Assembly (NCBI GenBank): GCA_002405475.1
Contig: DHLX01000009.1
Span: 1-51,307 of the forward strand
Reading direction: 5' to 3'
DNA: 51,307 nt
From: Burkholderiales bacterium UBA4657
Lineage (GTDB): Bacteria > Pseudomonadota > Gammaproteobacteria > Burkholderiales > Burkholderiaceae_E
Positions within the stretch are counted from its first letter, which is position 1. Each line of letters begins with the position of its first letter. Position numbers and translations under genes: made by a program. Below are positions 16,602 through 25,758 of the stretch, piece after piece. Under the pieces are notes generated by a model. It was not told where the DNA came from. It ran no database searches and saw nothing but the letters and a program-made list of their open reading frames with translations.

Positions 16602-19082
16602 TCATGAAGCCAATTGCGACCGGTTACTGGCGTGGACGAAAAATTTCAAGGCAATATCGTCGCTGAGTTCAAGGATAGCCTGCGCCAGATCCTTGAGCCA
16701 GTCTTGAAATACTGCGGTATCAGGGGAAAAATCACGGCTTAAATCTAGTGCATCCAGCTGCACAACAAATCGTCGTAATCGTTCGCGACCGCAATCTCCC
16801 TGCATTTTTTCCAGACGTTCCAGGTACTGGTCCAGACCATAAAGCTGAAAAGCTACCGAACGCGGATTGGCACGATCCAGTACCAGCAAATCCAGAGTCG
16901 GTAGCCATTCGGGGGCGCTCATGTAGCGGGAACGGTAGGTAATGATCGAGTCGGCCACTTCGAGCAGCCAGTCCAGACCAGCTTGCTTATCCTGTTTCAA
17001 GGCAATCTGTAACGACAGACAGATAAACCATAAACGCTCAATACGACGTCCTACCGACATAAAGCGCCAACCTTCATCGCGTGTCATGCCATCCAGAGCG
17101 AAGCCCGACAGTGTCATCAGGCCAGTGACAGCACGATCAAGCCAGCCTAATACCGTAGGCAATGGCACAGCACGGCCAATCACCGTATCTTGAGTCAGCC
17201 GTCCTAGAGTGCGCCAATGGTCGAGTGAAATACGTTCACGCAGGCTGAAAGCAACTCTTTGCAATTGGCGCAAATTCCCTGCCAGACCAAAAGTTCGTGT
17301 ATCGAGCGTGGCCGCCTCCAGCAATGCGCGTCCTGGAGTTTCTTTCGATTCGAGTAATCCAAAATCCTGGCACAGCTGTAACACGGCCGCGGTGCTTGCG
17401 GTATCGTTACTGCTTTCACTGAATAAACGATCAAGCGCAATTCGTAGCAGACGTGCCGCGTTGTCACAGCGCTCACCATAACGACCAAACCAGAACAAAT
17501 TTTCGGCGACTCGCGATGAAACGTTGACACCATTGCGTATCAAGTCTCGGGCATTAACCCGCTGTTTGAGCAGGGAACTGACTATCGCGCCGGTGTTGGC
17601 TGTCCCTGAAGCAGGTTCCGATAATATCCAGCAGTCTTTCGATCCGCCTCCACGCTGTGTCGAAATGACACGCGCATCCTTGCCGCTGGCAACACGTACC
17701 AGCCCGCCTGGCATGACGCGATAACCTTGGGGTGTCGCTACAGCATAGACACGCAGCCCTATAGCACGGGCGCGTAGACGCTTCGGATGATTACGATCCC
17801 ATACCGGCGCTTGCGACAGCCTGACCCATTCCTGTGCGACGTAAGCCTCGGGGCGTGCGCGGATTTGTTCAGACAGTTCAGCGCGCTGTACCGGATTCAG
17901 ATCCTGACCAAATACCGGCACCATGCGTTGTCCGGGATCTGCCGACTTGATGACCAATTGATCGAGATGAGACAGCGCCTGCTCCATGGCAGCCGGTTCA
18001 CCGAGCCACCAGGTGGCTACCGAAGGCAGCTTCAGGGTTTCCTGATAAAAATGCTGGCTGATCGCCGGCAGAAAGCCTAACAAGGCCCCAGTCTCCAGTA
18101 CGCCAGAGCCCAAGGCATTGGCTATCAGCACATTTTTTTTGCGCGCACAATCGAGCAGACCGGGAACACCCAAAGCCGAATCCGCCCGTAACTCGAGCGG
18201 ATCGCAATAATCTGCATCCTGACGCCGTAATATGACATGTACACGCTTGAGCCCCTGTACCGTCTTGAGCCAGACACAATTATTCCGCACGGTCAGATCA
18301 GAGCCCTCGACCAAAGGAAAACCTAGGTAGCGGGCTATAACAGCGTGTTCGAAATAGGTTTCGTTATACGGGCCAGGGGTCAAAAGCACGATAAAAGGCA
18401 CTGTTGAGTCTTGAAGCGCAAGGCTTCGCCCCCAGAATTGCAGACTGTCACGCAAGGTGGCAAAAAAACCAGCTAACGGTGTTACCTGAATATCACGAAA
18501 TAACTCGGGAAAAACACGCGAAACAATCAGCCGGTTTTCCAGTGCATAGCCGGCACCCGAAGGTGCCTGGGTACGGTCATTCACCACCCACCAGCGACCA
18601 TCAGGAGCGCGTGCCAGATCGGCAGCATAAACATGCAGCCAGGTATCACCAACAGGCTGCATGCCATGTGCGGGACGTAAAAAACCGTTTTGAGCGAATA
18701 ATAAGGCCGGAGGTATCAGACCACACCTCAATAAATTCTGCTCGCCATAAATGTCCTGCAATACACGATTGAGCAAAGTTGCTCTCTGCATAACGGCTTG
18801 CTCAATCGGCTGCCATTCCTGGGGCGAAAGAATCATCGGTAACGGGTCAAGTTCCCAGGGTCGATCGGCACCCTGAGGGTCGGCATAGACATTGTAGGTC
18901 ACCCCATTTTCACGAATCTCGCGCTCGATCAGCGCCAATCGTTCATGAATCTGTGCTGCATTTTCATCGGCCAGAGTGGCGTGCAAATGTTGCCAATGCG
19001 GGCGAGCCTGACCATCAGCCATGAACATTTCGTCATAGCGCGCCGGTTCGTGAAAATAGTGCTCCAGTAAATGTGCCGTCAT
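16602..19082 (-). CDS. Circularly permuted ATP-grasp fused to alpha-E domain
   Basis: The 826-residue fusion has residues of about 1-500 as a circularly permuted type-2 ATP-grasp (LTPGPYNETYFEHAVIARYLG, SALGVPGLLD, VMPGGLVRVASG, RGGGSKDCWIL) and about 520-826 as an alpha-helical alpha-E domain opening with SRVAENLFWFGRYGERCDNAARLL. ATP-grasp enzymes form amide or peptide bonds through acyl-phosphates; the role of alpha-E is unknown. Compared with the separate paralogue upstream in this operon, the acidic/Asn motif LEDNLRVPSG reads VNDRTQAPSG, so metal binding may differ. It starts 7 nt after the DUF2126 gene. The substrate is unknown. Confidence 0.9.
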   Translation of the reverse strand: MTAHLLEHYFHEPARYDEMFMADGQARPHWQHLHATLADENAAQIHERLALIEREIRENGVTYNVYADPQGADRPWELDPLPMILSPQEWQPIEQAVMQRATLLNRVLQDIYGEQNLLRCGLIPPALLFAQNGFLRPAHGMQPVGDTWLHVYAADLARAPDGRWWVVNDRTQAPSGAGYALENRLIVSRVFPELFRDIQVTPLAGFFATLRDSLQFWGRSLALQDSTVPFIVLLTPGPYNETYFEHAVIARYLGFPLVEGSDLTVRNNCVWLKTVQGLKRVHVILRRQDADYCDPLELRADSALGVPGLLDCARKKNVLIANALGSGVLETGALLGFLPAISQHFYQETLKLPSVATWWLGEPAAMEQALSHLDQLVIKSADPGQRMVPVFGQDLNPVQRAELSEQIRARPEAYVAQEWVRLSQAPVWDRNHPKRLRARAIGLRVYAVATPQGYRVMPGGLVRVASGKDARVISTQRGGGSKDCWILSEPASGTANTGAIVSSLLKQRVNARDLIRNGVNVSSRVAENLFWFGRYGERCDNAARLLRIALDRLFSESSNDTASTAAVLQLCQDFGLLESKETPGRALLEAATLDTRTFGLAGNLRQLQRVAFSLRERISLDHWRTLGRLTQDTVIGRAVPLPTVLGWLDRAVTGLMTLSGFALDGMTRDEGWRFMSVGRRIERLWFICLSLQIALKQDKQAGLDWLLEVADSIITYRSRYMSAPEWLPTLDLLVLDRANPRSVAFQLYGLDQYLERLEKMQGDCGRERLRRFVVQLDALDLSRDFSPDTAVFQDWLKDLAQAILELSDDIALKFFVHASNRSQLAS

Positions 19083-19089
19083 GGCGTGA

Positions 19090-22000
19090 TTATGCCGTCC
19101 TTCTTAAATCCAGCGTGAATGGCAAATTCGGATTGACGCTTTCACTCGTAACGGTCATTATTCCAGGGGTATGTCCCAGGCGGAAGAAACGCGCCAGTCT
19201 GCGTGCCTCAGCTTCGTAAGCATTGACCGGAAAAGTGGCATAGTTACGTCCACCTGGATGAGCGACATGATACTGGCACCCTCCCATCGAACGCCCCATC
19301 CAGCTATCGACCAGATCAAACGTTAAAGGCGCATGCGGTGCAATGGTGGGGTGCAGTGACGAAGCCGCTTCCCAGGCACGATAACGAACACCCGCCACAA
19401 ATTCACCGCGATTACCAGTGGGGTGCAATGGTACTTTTCTGCCATTCACCGTCAAAACATGACGCTCGTCGATCAGCCCACGTACCTTGACTTGCAGGCG
19501 TTCTACTGTAGAGTCCACATAGCGCACCGTTCCGCCAACAGCGCCCTCCTCTCCCATCACGTTCCAGGGTTCCAGCGCCAGACGTAATTCAACCTGAACA
19601 TTTTTGGCAACGAAATCTCCAAGGCGCGGAAAGCGGAACTCCCAATGCGGCAAAAACCATTCCGGTTCAAAAGCGTAACCCTGGCTGCGTAGTTCTTCGA
19701 GTACATCACAAAGATCATCCCAGACAAAATGCGGCAGCAAAAATCGATCATGCAGTTCGCTACCCCATTGCTGCAGGCGTGGCGGATTGGCCGAGGAAAA
19801 ATACGGCTGTTGCCAAAAATACACGACCAAAGCGCGGATGAGCAATTGTTGTATCAGGCTCATACGTGCATGCGGCGGCATTTCGAATGCGCGCATTTCA
19901 AGTAGCCCTAGCCGACCAGCCGGTCCGTCAGGTGAATACAGTTTGTCGATGCAAAATTCAGCACGATGCGTATTACCAGCCACGTCAATCAGGAGGTTCC
20001 TTAACAGGCGGTCGATTTTCCAGGGCGGCAAACCTTGTGGCCCATGCCCTTGCAAGCGTTGCAGCTCACGCAGGGCAATTTCCATTTCATAGACTGACTC
20101 ATGCCGCGCTTCGTCGATGCGAGGCGCCTGGCTAGTGGGGCCAATGAATAAACCGGAAAACAAATACGATAAGGAAGGGTGGTTGTGCCAGTAGGCGATG
20201 ATGCTGGCTAATACATCGGGGCGGCGCAGGAACGGCGAGTCCTGGGGAGTCGCGCCTCCCAACACAAAATGATTGCCGCCGCCGGTTCCGGTATGTCGGC
20301 CATCGAGCATGAATTTTTCACTCGACAGGCGGGTCTGAAACGCAGCATCGTATAAAAAACTGGTCTGATCAACCAACTCGTCCCAGCTATGAGCCGGATG
20401 AATATTGACTTCAATTACCCCCGGATCGGGAGTGACACGTAATACCGACAATCGCGGATCACGCGGCGGTTCGTAACCTTCCAGAATGACGGGCAATTGC
20501 AGATGGGCGGCAGCGGCTTCGATAGCCGCCACCAGTTCCAGATAATCTTCCAGTGTCGCCAGGGGCGGCATGAAAAGATAGAGCTTACCCTGCCGTGGTT
20601 CGGCGCATAAAGCCGTACGCGTGACCCACGCCGCTGACTCCCAGGCACCGGGACTTGCAGGCGTTGCCGCTTTGTGCAGAAAATTAGGCAAGCCTGGTAT
20701 TTTTTTGGCCACCGGCAACTGGTTTTCCGGAGCTGTCAGGGTGGCCACTTTTTGAACGATGCGCTGGTACGGCTGCAAGGCAGAAAAATCCTGATTCCAG
20801 TCAGGGTGATGAATCCAGGGATACTCAGTCTTCTTTACCCAGGGTTGAGAGTCCAGTGGTAGACGAAAACCCATGGCAGAATCACCGGGTATCAAATAGC
20901 AGCGCTCATCACGTAAAAACCAGGGCCCGGTTTGCCATTTTCCAGAGGCCGCCTTTGCCACGGGTAATACATGGCCGGCAATTTTATCCAGACCTTGCAT
21001 GAAAACCCGACGCAAACGTTCGCGTTCGGTTGCATCGCTCAGGCGTGAGTCGAATGGGTCGACATTCACCGGCAGACGCCGTTCGCGCCACAAGTAATAC
21101 CAGACATCCTCATGCGCCGGGAAAACATATTTGGCATCCAGAGCCAGGCGTTGCGCCACTTCTCGCAAAAAAGTCTGCGCCTGCTGCTCCGTGATCTGGT
21201 AGTCATTCGACTCATCGGCAAACAGCTTGCTATCACTCCATACCGGTTCGCCATCCTTGCGCCAGAACAGGTTGAGTGACCAGCGTGGCAGTTGTTCGCC
21301 CGGATACCACTTGCCTTGACCATAATGCAGTAATCCTCCTGGACCATACTTCGATTTCAAACGCTGTAACAGGTTTGCTGCCAGGCCTCGTTTGGTGGGT
21401 CCCAGTGCCTCGGTATTCCATTCGGCGCCATCACGATCATCGACCGAGACAAAAGTAGGCTCGCCACCTTGCGTCAGTCGAACATCGTGGCGCTTCAAGT
21501 CGTCATCTATCGAGTGTCCTAGTGCTTCAATAGTTTGCCACTGCGCTTCGCTATAAGGTTTGGTCACTCTGGGGGCTTCCCACACCCGCTCGACTTTCAT
21601 ATGGTGTGAAAATTCAACTTCGCATTTTTCCAGGCCGCCAGTAATAGGCGCCGCTGACGAAGGATCGGGGGAGCAGGCGACTGGTATGTGTCCCTCACCA
21701 GCCAATAATCCTGAAGTGGGGTCAAGACCAATCCACCCGGCTCCAGGCAGATAGACTTCGCACCAGGCATGCAGATCGGTAAAGTCGACTTCCGTCCCCG
21801 AGGGGCCGTCCAATGCCTTGACATCGGGCACCAGTTGGATCAGATAGCCCGATACAAAACGCGCCGCCAGCCCTAGGTGGCGTAGTAGCTGAACCAGCAA
21901 CCAGGCCGAGTCACGGCAAGAGCCTGAGGCTTTTTCCAGCGTTTCTTCGGGTGTCTGTACGCCCGGTTCCATACGTATCAGGTATTGAACGTCGTTTTGT

Positions 22001-22455
22001 AATTGTTGATTGAGTGCTACAAGAAAATCGATAGTCGGTGTCGACTGGCGTGAAATGCCCTTCAGGTAACGTTCGAAATGAGGTGTCAACGCTGCCTGCA
22101 GTCGATAAGGCGCCAGTTCATGATTCAATTCATCCGGGTATGCAAAAGGACATTTTTCCGCGTAGGGTTCAAGAAAAAAATCAAATGGGTTGAGTACCGC
22201 CATCTCGGCCACCAGATCGATTTCGATACGAAATTCTTCGGTCTTCTCCGGAAAAACCAGGCGCGCCAGGTAATTCGATTGTGGGTCCTGCTGCCAGTTA
22301 ATGAAATGCTGTTGCGGTAAAACGCGCATGGAATAGCCCAGTATGCGTGTGCGCGAGTGCGGAGCCGGACGTAAACGGACGATTTGCGGGCCGAGGTTGA
22401 TCGGCCGGTCATACCGGTAATGTGTGACATGATGTAGTGCTACGTGAATCGACAT
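19090..22455 (-). CDS. Transglutaminase-DUF2126 predicted amidoligase fusion
   Basis: The 1,121-residue protein starts with a transglutaminase-like unit (triad Cys180 in GSCRDSAWL, His229 in DLHAW, Asp245 in GLDPTSG). It continues into the large DUF2126 region (about 300-1110), classed as a putative amidoligase of the glutamine-synthetase/GCS-like fold. Recognisable DUF2126 stretches are LTQGGEPTFVSVDDRDGAEW, GRHTGTGGGNHFVLGGA and AEFCIDKLYSPDGPAGRLG. A ligase and a thiol-peptidase-like domain in one chain suggest coupled synthesis and cleavage of an amide bond (inference). GGAG lies nine bases before the ATG. No signal peptide is seen. It is the fourth gene of the six-gene operon. Confidence 0.92.
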   Translation of the reverse strand: MSIHVALHHVTHYRYDRPINLGPQIVRLRPAPHSRTRILGYSMRVLPQQHFINWQQDPQSNYLARLVFPEKTEEFRIEIDLVAEMAVLNPFDFFLEPYAEKCPFAYPDELNHELAPYRLQAALTPHFERYLKGISRQSTPTIDFLVALNQQLQNDVQYLIRMEPGVQTPEETLEKASGSCRDSAWLLVQLLRHLGLAARFVSGYLIQLVPDVKALDGPSGTEVDFTDLHAWCEVYLPGAGWIGLDPTSGLLAGEGHIPVACSPDPSSAAPITGGLEKCEVEFSHHMKVERVWEAPRVTKPYSEAQWQTIEALGHSIDDDLKRHDVRLTQGGEPTFVSVDDRDGAEWNTEALGPTKRGLAANLLQRLKSKYGPGGLLHYGQGKWYPGEQLPRWSLNLFWRKDGEPVWSDSKLFADESNDYQITEQQAQTFLREVAQRLALDAKYVFPAHEDVWYYLWRERRLPVNVDPFDSRLSDATERERLRRVFMQGLDKIAGHVLPVAKAASGKWQTGPWFLRDERCYLIPGDSAMGFRLPLDSQPWVKKTEYPWIHHPDWNQDFSALQPYQRIVQKVATLTAPENQLPVAKKIPGLPNFLHKAATPASPGAWESAAWVTRTALCAEPRQGKLYLFMPPLATLEDYLELVAAIEAAAAHLQLPVILEGYEPPRDPRLSVLRVTPDPGVIEVNIHPAHSWDELVDQTSFLYDAAFQTRLSSEKFMLDGRHTGTGGGNHFVLGGATPQDSPFLRRPDVLASIIAYWHNHPSLSYLFSGLFIGPTSQAPRIDEARHESVYEMEIALRELQRLQGHGPQGLPPWKIDRLLRNLLIDVAGNTHRAEFCIDKLYSPDGPAGRLGLLEMRAFEMPPHARMSLIQQLLIRALVVYFWQQPYFSSANPPRLQQWGSELHDRFLLPHFVWDDLCDVLEELRSQGYAFEPEWFLPHWEFRFPRLGDFVAKNVQVELRLALEPWNVMGEEGAVGGTVRYVDSTVERLQVKVRGLIDERHVLTVNGRKVPLHPTGNRGEFVAGVRYRAWEAASSLHPTIAPHAPLTFDLVDSWMGRSMGGCQYHVAHPGGRNYATFPVNAYEAEARRLARFFRLGHTPGIMTVTSESVNPNLPFTLDLRRTA

Positions 22456-22470
22456 ACTCGCTCCAAAAAA

Positions 22471-23262
22471 TTAAACCGGTGCTATCGAGACCTTGACAGT
22501 CATGATTTCATCACCGCCGCCCATGCGCACGCCACGTACCGGGGCTGCGCTTTCATAATCTCGACCAACAGCCAGGCGTACATGACGTTGGGAAGCAAAT
22601 TCACCGTGTGTAACATCAAGACTGCGCCAGCCCTGCTCGCTCCAGACATCAACCCACGCATGACTGGCCTGCTCATCACGCTCACCAGGGTAAAAATAAC
22701 CCGAGACATAGCGGCACGGTAGCTGTAACACGCGGCACGCCGCAATAAAAACATGAGCATGATCCTGACATACGCCCAGCCCCAATTCTAAGACCTGGGC
22801 AGCGGTACTATTGACGGCTGTTTTACCGGGTTGATAACGTACCGCCTGCCTGACCTGATGCGTCATTTCCAGCCAGTCGCACCGACGAAATGCCTGTTCA
22901 AACTGTTGGTGGGCAAACGTTTCAACGCTTTCGTCCACTGCAGTAAAACTGGTGGCCAGGCTGAAAACCAGTGGCGACAGGGCATTGGCCTGCTGGGGCA
23001 GTAAACCGTCTGCGAGCGGCCTCAGTTCCACTTCGCCCCCGGCAGACAGACTGACTGAGGAAACCGGGCGCATCAATGACAGGGTATGTTGCTGGTTGGT
23101 AAAGGCATCGATACCGGCTTCGAGCGCACTCGGGGCTGAAACCTGCCATTGGTGCACCTGCTGGTGCAGCGAATTATCGGGTGTCAGACGCAAATGCTGA
23201 ATCAGATATTGCAGCGGCAAGGTATAACGGTAGTGTGTCTCATGCCTGATTTTCCAACGCAT
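22471..23262 (-). CDS. Transglutaminase-like domain protein (first small one in the operon)
   Basis: The 263-residue protein has an N-terminal beta domain with the shared HYRYTLPLQ start, then a core with intact triad Cys165 (GLGVCQDHAHV), His201 (SHAWVDV) and Asp216 (SLDVTHG). The tail LAVGRDYESAAPVRGVRMGGG parallels that of the operon's last gene, showing common ancestry. No signal peptide is seen. It lies 7 nt after the alpha-E gene and completes the common three-gene set ATP-grasp, alpha-E, transglutaminase. Its substrate and whether it cleaves or transfers are unknown. Confidence 0.9.
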   Translation of the reverse strand: MRWKIRHETHYRYTLPLQYLIQHLRLTPDNSLHQQVHQWQVSAPSALEAGIDAFTNQQHTLSLMRPVSSVSLSAGGEVELRPLADGLLPQQANALSPLVFSLATSFTAVDESVETFAHQQFEQAFRRCDWLEMTHQVRQAVRYQPGKTAVNSTAAQVLELGLGVCQDHAHVFIAACRVLQLPCRYVSGYFYPGERDEQASHAWVDVWSEQGWRSLDVTHGEFASQRHVRLAVGRDYESAAPVRGVRMGGGDEIMTVKVSIAPV

Positions 23263-23269
23263 GCTACGC

Positions 23270-24250
23270 CTATTGCAAAGGAACCAGAAAGTCGCGCGAA
23301 ATGCGGTTGCCCAGGTCAGTCACTTTTTCCAGAAAACTGGTCAGATAAGCATGCAAACCGGTATGGAAGATGTGGTCGATACGTCCATATTTGAGTTCTG
23401 CATGCAATAAACCAGCGCGTCTTTCGGTTTCGCGACTTTGTGCGTTTTTGATATGACTTAAATTGTCCACGACTTCGTTCAAACAATACGTCAAGGCGCG
23501 CGGCATGGCCGGATTCAGAATCAGCAGCTCGGCCACCCGGTCAGGTGTAATGACATCTCGATAAACCTTGCGATAGACCTCAAAGGCCGAGACCGACCGT
23601 AATACTGCAGCCCAATGATAAAAATCGCGCTGACTGTCCAGCGGATTGATGGCGCGCAGGCGTCCTGATTGATTCAAAGGTCCGTTATCGTCGAGACTCT
23701 GGAATTTGACATCGAGAATACGTGCGGTGTTGTCAGCACGTTCCAGGTGTGTACCCAGGCGGATGAAATAAAAAGCTTCATCCTTGAGCATAGTACCCAG
23801 AGTAACGCCGCGAGACAGATGTGATCGAAATTTGACCCATTCAAAAAAACGGCTGGGATCAGTTTCGTGCAAGCCCTCTTTCATGAGTTTCTGCACTTCA
23901 AGCCAGGTATCGTTATGGGTTTCCCATACTTCGGTCGTCAAGGTACCGCGAACAGCCCGGGCATTTTCGCGGGCGGCCTGTAAACAGGCTACGATCGAAC
24001 TTGAATTGTTCGGATCACGCACCATAAAATCAAGCACATCTTCAGCACTGTATACGGCATCGTGCCTGGCTTCAAATGCCGGTATCAACTCTGAGATCCC
24101 CAGCATATTTCGCCAACCCAGTTCAGCCTCGGCGGCAGATTGCGGCATGAGCGACATCTGAACATTGACGTCAAGCATACGTGCGGTGTTTTCGGCGCGC
24201 TCGATGTAGCGCGACATCCAGAATAAATGGTCAGCGGTACGGCTCAGCAT
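23270..24250 (-). CDS. Stand-alone alpha-E domain protein
   Basis: The 326-residue, largely alpha-helical protein begins directly with the alpha-E signature LSRTADHLFWMSRYIERAEN and continues with repeated Arg/Glu helices (LGTHLERADNTARILDVKF, LSHIKNAQSRETERRAG). The domain always occurs with circularly permuted ATP-grasps, as a neighbour or as a fusion, and its biochemical role is unknown. Here it begins 2 nt after the ATP-grasp stop, while the paralogous pair downstream is fused. This supports a physical complex of the two products. Confidence 0.9.
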   Translation of the reverse strand: MLSRTADHLFWMSRYIERAENTARMLDVNVQMSLMPQSAAEAELGWRNMLGISELIPAFEARHDAVYSAEDVLDFMVRDPNNSSSIVACLQAARENARAVRGTLTTEVWETHNDTWLEVQKLMKEGLHETDPSRFFEWVKFRSHLSRGVTLGTMLKDEAFYFIRLGTHLERADNTARILDVKFQSLDDNGPLNQSGRLRAINPLDSQRDFYHWAAVLRSVSAFEVYRKVYRDVITPDRVAELLILNPAMPRALTYCLNEVVDNLSHIKNAQSRETERRAGLLHAELKYGRIDHIFHTGLHAYLTSFLEKVTDLGNRISRDFLVPLQ

Positions 24251-24252
24251 AC

Positions 24253-25671
24253 TCAGTTCTCCAATACCCAGGTATCTTTGGTACCGCCACCTTGTGAGGA
24301 ATTGACCACCAGCGACCCCTCCCTCAAGGCGACGCGGGTCAAGCCGCCCGGCACCAGAGAAACTTCCTTGCCGGACAACACAAATGGGCGCAAGTCAATA
24401 TGGCGTGGTGCTATGCCGGACTCGACAAAAGTCGGACAGGCTGACAAGGACAGCGTTGGCTGGGCAATATAATTATCAGGGTTGGATTTGACACGATCAT
24501 GGAATTCGCTGATTTCTTTTTGCGTCGCCGCCGGGCCGATCAACATACCATAGCCTCCGGCATTGTGGATTTCCTTGACCACCAGTTGCTTTAAATTGGC
24601 CAGAACATAACTGAGTTCATTCGGTTTGCGGCATTGGTAGGTCGGCACGTTGGCAATAACCGGTTCTTCATTCAAATAGAACTTGATCATGTCGGGCACA
24701 AAACAGTAGGTACTCTTGTCATCAGCCACCCCGGTGCCAATCGCATTGGCCAGGGTCACACGACCGGCACGATAAACACTTAGCAAGCCCGGTACCCCCA
24801 GCGAAGAATCGGGTCGAAAGGCCAGCGGGTCAAGAAAATCGTCATCGACACGGCGATAAATCACATCGACACGTTGCGGCCCCTGGGTGGTACGCATGTA
24901 GACATAGCCCTCATTGACAAACAGGTCCTGCCCCTCGACCAGTTCTACCCCCATTTGCTGCGCCAGAAAAGCATGCTCGAAATAGGCCGAGTTATACATG
25001 CCCGGAGTCAATACCACGACTGTCGGGTCAGCTATGCCTTGCGGCGCGACGGCACGCAAATTTTCCAGTAACAAATCCGGATAATGCGCTACCGGGGCAA
25101 TGCGATGCCGGGCAAATAGTTCGGGAAACAGCCGCATCATCATTTTCCGGTCTTCAAGCATATAGCTAACCCCGGAAGGTACGCGCAGATTGTCTTCGAG
25201 CACATAAAACTGCCCTTCCCCGGCCCTGACAACATCTATGCCGGCGATATGGGCATAAATGTTTTCCGGCACCTGTATACCCTGCATCTCGGGTCGGTAC
25301 TGGGCATTCTTGTAGATCTGTTCCGGCGGAATGACCCCGGCCTTGATAATACGCTGGCCATGATAGATGTCATGCAAGAACATATTCAGCGCCTGCACAC
25401 GCTGACGTAAGCCTTTTTCCAGAATTTGCCATTCATGCACCGGAATGATGCGCGGGATGATGTCAAAAGGAATCAGCCTTTCGGTACCGGCATCATCGCC
25501 GTAAACCGCGAAGGTAATGCCGACACGCCTGAAAATCAGGTCTGATTCGGCGCGTTTCGCCTGGATTGCCTCGTCAGGCTGCGATTTCAGCCAGCGCTCA
25601 AACTCGCGATAATGGGGTCGCACGGTCGCAGCTTTCAGGTCTGACATTTCGTCAAAAAACTCGGTTGCCAT
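24253..25671 (-). CDS. Circularly permuted type-2 ATP-grasp protein
   Basis: This 472-residue enzyme is the first gene of the operon. Motifs are FYVLEDNLRVPSGVSYMLEDR, VVLTPGMYNSAYFEHAFLA, SSLGVPGLLS, VVKEIHNAGGYGMLIGP, SLVPGGLTRVAL and the C-terminal SQGGGTKDTWVL. The fold predicts ATP-dependent ligation of a carboxylate to an amine in the cytoplasm; donor and acceptor are unknown. GAGGAA five bases before ATG 25671 fixes the start, and a promoter candidate lies just upstream. The next genes follow with gaps of 2, 7, 15, 7 and 10 nt. Confidence 0.93.
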   Translation of the reverse strand: MATEFFDEMSDLKAATVRPHYREFERWLKSQPDEAIQAKRAESDLIFRRVGITFAVYGDDAGTERLIPFDIIPRIIPVHEWQILEKGLRQRVQALNMFLHDIYHGQRIIKAGVIPPEQIYKNAQYRPEMQGIQVPENIYAHIAGIDVVRAGEGQFYVLEDNLRVPSGVSYMLEDRKMMMRLFPELFARHRIAPVAHYPDLLLENLRAVAPQGIADPTVVVLTPGMYNSAYFEHAFLAQQMGVELVEGQDLFVNEGYVYMRTTQGPQRVDVIYRRVDDDFLDPLAFRPDSSLGVPGLLSVYRAGRVTLANAIGTGVADDKSTYCFVPDMIKFYLNEEPVIANVPTYQCRKPNELSYVLANLKQLVVKEIHNAGGYGMLIGPAATQKEISEFHDRVKSNPDNYIAQPTLSLSACPTFVESGIAPRHIDLRPFVLSGKEVSLVPGGLTRVALREGSLVVNSSQGGGTKDTWVLEN

Positions 25672-25692
25672 GAATTCCTCAGACTTCCATAA

Positions 25693-25722
25693 ATTAGATT
25701 AAAGCTGAATTTAGCCTATCAA
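25693..25722 (-). promoter_or_regulatory. Candidate sigma-70 promoter of the ATP-grasp/transglutaminase operon
   Basis: On the minus strand, TTGATA (25717-25722) and TCTAAT (25693-25698) are each one base from consensus, with an 18-bp spacer. The start of transcription would fall about 15 bases before the ATG at 25671. The element sits in the only sizeable gap (87 nt) upstream of the six-gene set. Confidence 0.45.
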
Positions 25723-25758
25723 TTTCTATGCCAATCGATGTTGATTTGGACATCAGAA

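Noticed and set aside
15662..25671. Horizontal transfer island for the ATP-grasp/transglutaminase genes
   Set aside because: Base composition and codon use look like the flanking genes, and there is no tRNA, integrase or repeat at the ends.
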